Shown here in pieces: positions 59,701-64,000 of a DNA stretch of 64,000 bases (positions within the stretch are counted from its first letter, which is position 1; the number at the start of each line of letters is the position of its first letter). The notes under the pieces were generated by a model. That model saw only the letters and a list, made by a program, of their open reading frames with translations. It ran no database searches and was not told the DNA's origin. Both the position numbers and the translations under genes were made by a program. This DNA is from Alnus glutinosa (lineage: Eukaryota; Streptophyta; Magnoliopsida; Fagales; Betulaceae), in assembly GCF_958979055.1 (NCBI RefSeq), contig NC_084894.1, positions 23,591,616 through 23,655,615 of the forward strand, read 5' to 3'.

Positions 59701-60314
59701 AAGCTATCTTGTCTTATCAGTTTAGAAAAATTTCCGTCATATTGTAGGAGTGTTATCCTGTTCTAAATTACAAAACATCTAGCAGAGACATATACCTACT
59801 ATGCCTACTTATACCTACTATAACTATATCAAAATAACAATAGATGCCTATATTTTCTTGCACTGCATATACCTACTATACCTCATCGTTATTACGTGAA
59901 CCAGTTTACATTGCCACCCTCTTTATCAGAGAATGGCAACCAACATTCCAAGATTTGACTATGCTAGCACTGTAAGACTCAACATCCAGAAAGCGAAATA
60001 TATTGAGATTTTGGAAGCCACCTCATGCGCACACGTAAGGCAACTCATCCCATGTGAAATATATGAGCTTATCCAGTTATCCTTGTTTTGCACCACAAAT
60101 TGCAGAGATAGATGCACAGTCAAATTGCAAAATCCTCATAACCCAACACATACTAATTATGCAGGGGTTCTTTCTTCTTATGGCAAGATAGCAAAATCAC
60201 TTTCTTTGATGTACTTTCTCTGTGTTTTCGATGTCAAGCACTTAAAAAAGACAAGGATTACTGGTCCTCTTTCGGCCCCTTATTTTTGTCAAAGTTTACT
60301 TGTTGAGATGTTTA

Positions 60315-61411
60315 GTTGGGCTGTAAAAGCGGTTACAGGTAGTAGTTATTGGCTAACCACAACCGCCTAAGGCAGTTATTGAATTTTAACAACTGCCTCT
60401 GCCTAGACAGTTAGCAGTTATTATGTTTATAACCGACGGTTTGAAAATCGCTTTTTAATATGGGCTTGGGGCCGATTTTGGTCCGGGTTTGGGTCGGATT
60501 TGGGTCAAATTTGGGCCGGATTTATGTCAGTTTTTCCATAAACAAATCCATAACATTAGTACAAAAATTACAAAATTACCAAATCTAAATACAAATCCAA
60601 ATATAAATCCAAACATTAGTGCATTAGAACTCTAAAATCAAAAACACTACAAATCCAAAAACACTACAAATCCAATCATTAGTACATTACAACTCTAAAA
60701 TCAAACCAAAAGGCAAAAAACACCAACATTTCAAATGACAAATCAAACTTGCATGAAGCCAAATCCAAATAAACACCAACATTTCAAGTGTTGAGCCGTA
60801 GGCCGTCAACCTTAAAAAGAAGTTTTTCCCTGGAAAAATCTCAAACTCATGTTTGGTTAGAGATAGAGAAAACGAAAAACCCTAAAATAAACAATTCAAA
60901 AATCAAAATCACATAAACAAAAAAATCACACAAACCTTAAAGCTATTTGCGAAATGAAATTAAAAGCAAAAATAAACAGAGATGAAGTTAAACGAATCAA
61001 AATTTCAAAGGGAGTAAGAAACCCCAAATGGGTTCGTAGACTCCGTACCTACTGGCTGCTGATTGGCTGAAGTTGAGATGAGAGAGATTGAGAGAGGGAC
61101 GAGAGATAGAGAGACTGATGCACTAACTAGAGAAGAGATACATGGCTACACAAGCCAATAGGGCCATGGCTACACTGAGTAGAGACGAGCACTGAGTAGA
61201 TTGAAAAATTGTGAGGCTTTGTGAGAATTGAGAACGGCTGTGGCGTAGAGGAGACGAGAGCAATTTTGAGAGGAGATGAGAAATCAAATTAGGTTTTTTA
61301 GATTTTATGTGTAATGAAACAGCGTCGGGTAGTGGTTATTTATAATCGCCTTCAAAAGCGGTTAGCAGTTACGAAACGGTTATAACTGCCATGTCTGTAC
61401 ATGCCTAATAT
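60315..61411. mobile_element. hAT-like element, about 1.1 kb, non-coding
   Basis: The right end on the complement reads TAGGCATGTACAGACATGGC, followed by AACCG/CGGTT-rich sequence; the left end has similar AACCGC/GCGGTT phrases (60328-60400). The centre is A-rich with 'aaatccaa' repeats. The ends are imperfect and no target duplication was found. It shares the AACCGC signature with 13186-13325. Confidence 0.5.
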
Positions 61412-64000
61412 TGTTCCGGCTCTCTGTTTTCTTTTATATCCCCGTCTATGCCTCTGTTTTCAGCAACACTCATGTGTTTTGCTCATGTTACTTGATTGTT
61501 GAGCCATTTCGTAATCCTTTTAAAAAAAGAATTTGTTTCCATATGTTTTCCATCCAAGGTTTGGAAATTGGATTTGTTTTTCCTTTGATGTGCTTCTCCT
61601 CATAATAGACAAGTTTTTTTTAAAAAAAGTGACTTAATACTTTGACTTGTTCCTTTTCTTTTATATTTTTTGGATGAATCTGATGATGTCTTTTTCAAGT
61701 ATGATAAACACGTCTTAATTAGTTATCGGTTTCATTGTGTTTTCTCAGGTTCAGGATATGGAATGATTTTTCTCATGAGCTTTGATGTATTACTTGAAAG
61801 GTCCTGTTCCCATCATTAATTCATCTCAAAAACAAGCAGGCCAGGAGGGGTACGTACTCCTCCGTCCTCGTGTCATTTTTAGATCTATTCATCGTTTTAT
61901 TCAAATTTAAATTATTTTTCCCATTTAAAAAAAGAAAAGAAAAAAAAAACATGTTTTTATCATGGACATGCTTGTTCTTCTGGAGGGCTGAATTTGTAAT
62001 ACCTGAAAATTAATTTGATGTGATGATTTAACGACTCTGCTGTTCCACAGTATTGACTTACGTACTATATATGTTAATGTGTACATTCCTTTTTTTTTTT
62101 TTTTTTTTTGCTATGTAATTAGTATGGTATAAAAATAGAGGAAAAATCAAAATTAATTCCTAGGTTTCAACATGTTTTACCCGTTTCCTAACTCGACACT
62201 GCTCATTGACCCGTTTCAACTTGTATTTGTTATATAAAAAATATATATAATTTCATAAATGGGTCAAGCAGATCTACCCGTTTATGCTAAATCCTAACTT
62301 TTTAATGTCGTGTAAAAAATTACCTATCCTAATTTTAAGGTAAATTTGTCACGTGGAGCGTACAATTAGCATATGACATGATATATGCAAGTCATGTGTT
62401 ATTGATTTAGTTGTCTGATATGGTACACTGTCAATTAATTGGACGGTACGTAGGTCAAGGAAAACCTATGGACTAATTTAATTTTTTTTTCAAAAATAAA
62501 AGTCGATTGGTTAATATTTCAATTATAAAGCAGTTTTTGGTCTACAGTTACAACACCCCATTTAAACAGAATAAGCTTATCTTTATGAGCACATCTATCG
62601 GGCTCTGATTGCACCGTAGTTCTACCTGGCCGGAGTCTCTTTCATGTTGCTCAGATATTACGAGTTGCACTAGTAAATTTGGTCCAAATTCTTTAGCAGA
62701 AATCTGTATGGAAAATTAATGACAACGGAAAATGGTCGGCTACTTTCGGACGTCTGGCGACTTCAGCATCAGTAAGGCGATTTGAGAAAGAGAAAGCTCA
62801 AATTCAAAAAATGATTTATGAAATTTAAAACATAAACCATACTCCTTTCGGTCTCGTGCTCACCAAATACCGAAAATACGAAAATCATTTTTTTCAAAAA
62901 ATATTTTATTCCGAACAAACGGATGTGAAAATATATCCCTAGAAAATAAAAAAAGTTTTCAATTTTTTTTTTTTTTTTTCAAAAAAAAAAGGAGTAAAAA
63001 TAGAGGGCTGATAGCTAGTGTGGGGTCCTACGTACAGCGACTACCCCATGCATTCTAGGAGGGGCGGCCCCTACCCCATGACTCCATGAGGGGAGTTATC
63101 TCACCTACTGCATATTGCCAAAGGTCTTTATTCTATTTTATTTTTTTTGCTGTTTTTTCTTTGCTTTTTTTGGTAAAGTTTTCTCCGAGGTATATTTATA
63201 TTTTCACATTAAATTTATTAAAAAAAAATGAAGTGAAAAATTGATGAAATAATCTATTTAAAAATGGACAAAAAAAACATGAAATTGATTGTAAAAATAA
63301 ATATTCCATAGAGTGATATGATACTGACTTAAAGCTTAATTAGGGTATTTTTCCAATTCTTTATCAAGAATCCTCCTAATTTCACACCCTTATGCATGGG
63401 TGGAAATCGGATTCATCTCTTGAATTCGTGCCATGTCGAGTTGAGGCTTAAGTATACAACTATATGCAGGCCTGCACGACCTATATATTTAACTTAATGG
63501 ATCACGATATAACTCGCATAATTCGTTTAATAAACAAATCGTGTAGGGTCGGCATGAACACGACCCATTTCAACCCGTTTCAATCTATTTATATTAAATA
63601 GATTGCGTTAACACAAATACTTAAATATGATCTAATAAAAATAATTTTCATATCTTATAAGTATAAATTATATCAATTATATATACACATTCACAATTAA
63701 ACCCAAGACAAAATCAATTAGAGAGTATCAAAAAATGTGGTTATGTACTTATGATTTTTAAGGGTAAAAATGTAATTTACTTATACGGGTTATGCAAGTT
63801 AAGCAGATATTGATATGAATTAAACCCGTTTATTAATCTTGTCTCAATGGGTCGACCAATTGACCTGAATACTATTACACTAAACTCTAACCCTCTAACT
63901 TTATGTCAGATTTGCGAGTCGTATCAAACACTATTAATCCTAATCCTAATCCTCGGAACGGAATGTGAAAGCCACACAAATAATTAAGTGTAGAAATGAC
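61412..64000. other. AT-rich terminal region without supported gene
   Basis: No frame with family resemblance. 62150-62340 and 63480-63900 carry 'acccgttt'/'acacgaccc' phrases of the dispersed family also seen in FTSH intron 7. A GC-richer palindrome-like stretch, 'ctaggaggggcggcccctaccccatg', is at 63055-63080. Confidence 0.4.

Larger units (their letters stand above)
56650..60310. other. Long spacer downstream of the methyltransferase-like gene
   Basis: The first few hundred bases are probably 3' UTR. It holds a possible tRNA-derived SINE fragment (58030-58095, minus), a diverged tandem duplication (58798-59235), and the dispersed repeat at 59376-59545 with a partial second copy at 59635-59700. 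No gene can be supported; the frame 59933-60370 has no family. Confidence 0.45.

Noticed and set aside
59933-60370. 145-codon plus-strand frame
   Set aside because: No resemblance to a known family, no supporting splice context, and it runs into a hAT-like repeat at its end.

Overview
The window is nuclear DNA of a flowering plant, most likely a woody eudicot. It has spliced genes with GT-AG introns, very AT-rich intergenic DNA, many short inverted-repeat DNA elements, and plant L1-type LINEs carrying an RNase H or zinc-finger tail. The species cannot be fixed from the sequence alone. I see no LTR retrotransposon, CRISPR array, true tRNA or rRNA gene.

Seven host genes can be supported. From left to right they are: a one-exon GRAS transcription factor of the LISCL group (1406-3358, +); an MPP6-type nuclear exosome cofactor (4666-16352, -), whose second intron is 9.2 kb long; UFD1, the CDC48/p97 cofactor (19557-21853, +); two tandem HAD hydrolase genes of the SDT1 / pyrimidine 5'-nucleotidase-like family (24258-28105 and 31917-33701, both -); a mitochondrial m-AAA protease of the FTSH3/FTSH10 type (38252-45709, -); and a probably plastid-targeted integral membrane methyltransferase-like protein (55444-56646, +). 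Exon boundaries were set by hand from reading frame, splice sites and family sequence. The five spliced models each close into one continuous frame (184, 316, 297, 275 and 815 residues).

Mobile DNA fills much of the remainder. A 5'-truncated L1 (7873-12988) with a nearly open ORF2 sits inside an older inverted-repeat element, and both sit in the big MPP6 intron. A second truncated L1 of the same family is in the last intron of the first HAD gene. A third, different L1 (47069-53605) is apparently full length, with a perfect 17-bp target duplication, and lies upstream of the FTSH gene. In the two LINEs that keep the ORF1/ORF2 junction, ORF1 stop and ORF2 start overlap as ATGA. Two very short tRNA-like SINE copies (37172-37283 and 46139-46261) have perfect 16- and 18-bp target duplications. 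A 600-bp inverted duplication (34089-34685 / 36466-37082) lies between the second HAD gene and FTSH. Harbinger-, hAT- and AT-rich MITE-like elements fill introns and spacers.

Functionally the host genes are mostly housekeeping genes: RNA exosome, ubiquitin-CDC48 pathway, nucleotide/phosphate metabolism, mitochondrial protein quality control. MPP6, UFD1 and the methyltransferase-like gene all have TGGGCC/GGCCCA (site II type) motifs close upstream. In UFD1 these lie in a perfect 26-bp tandem duplication.
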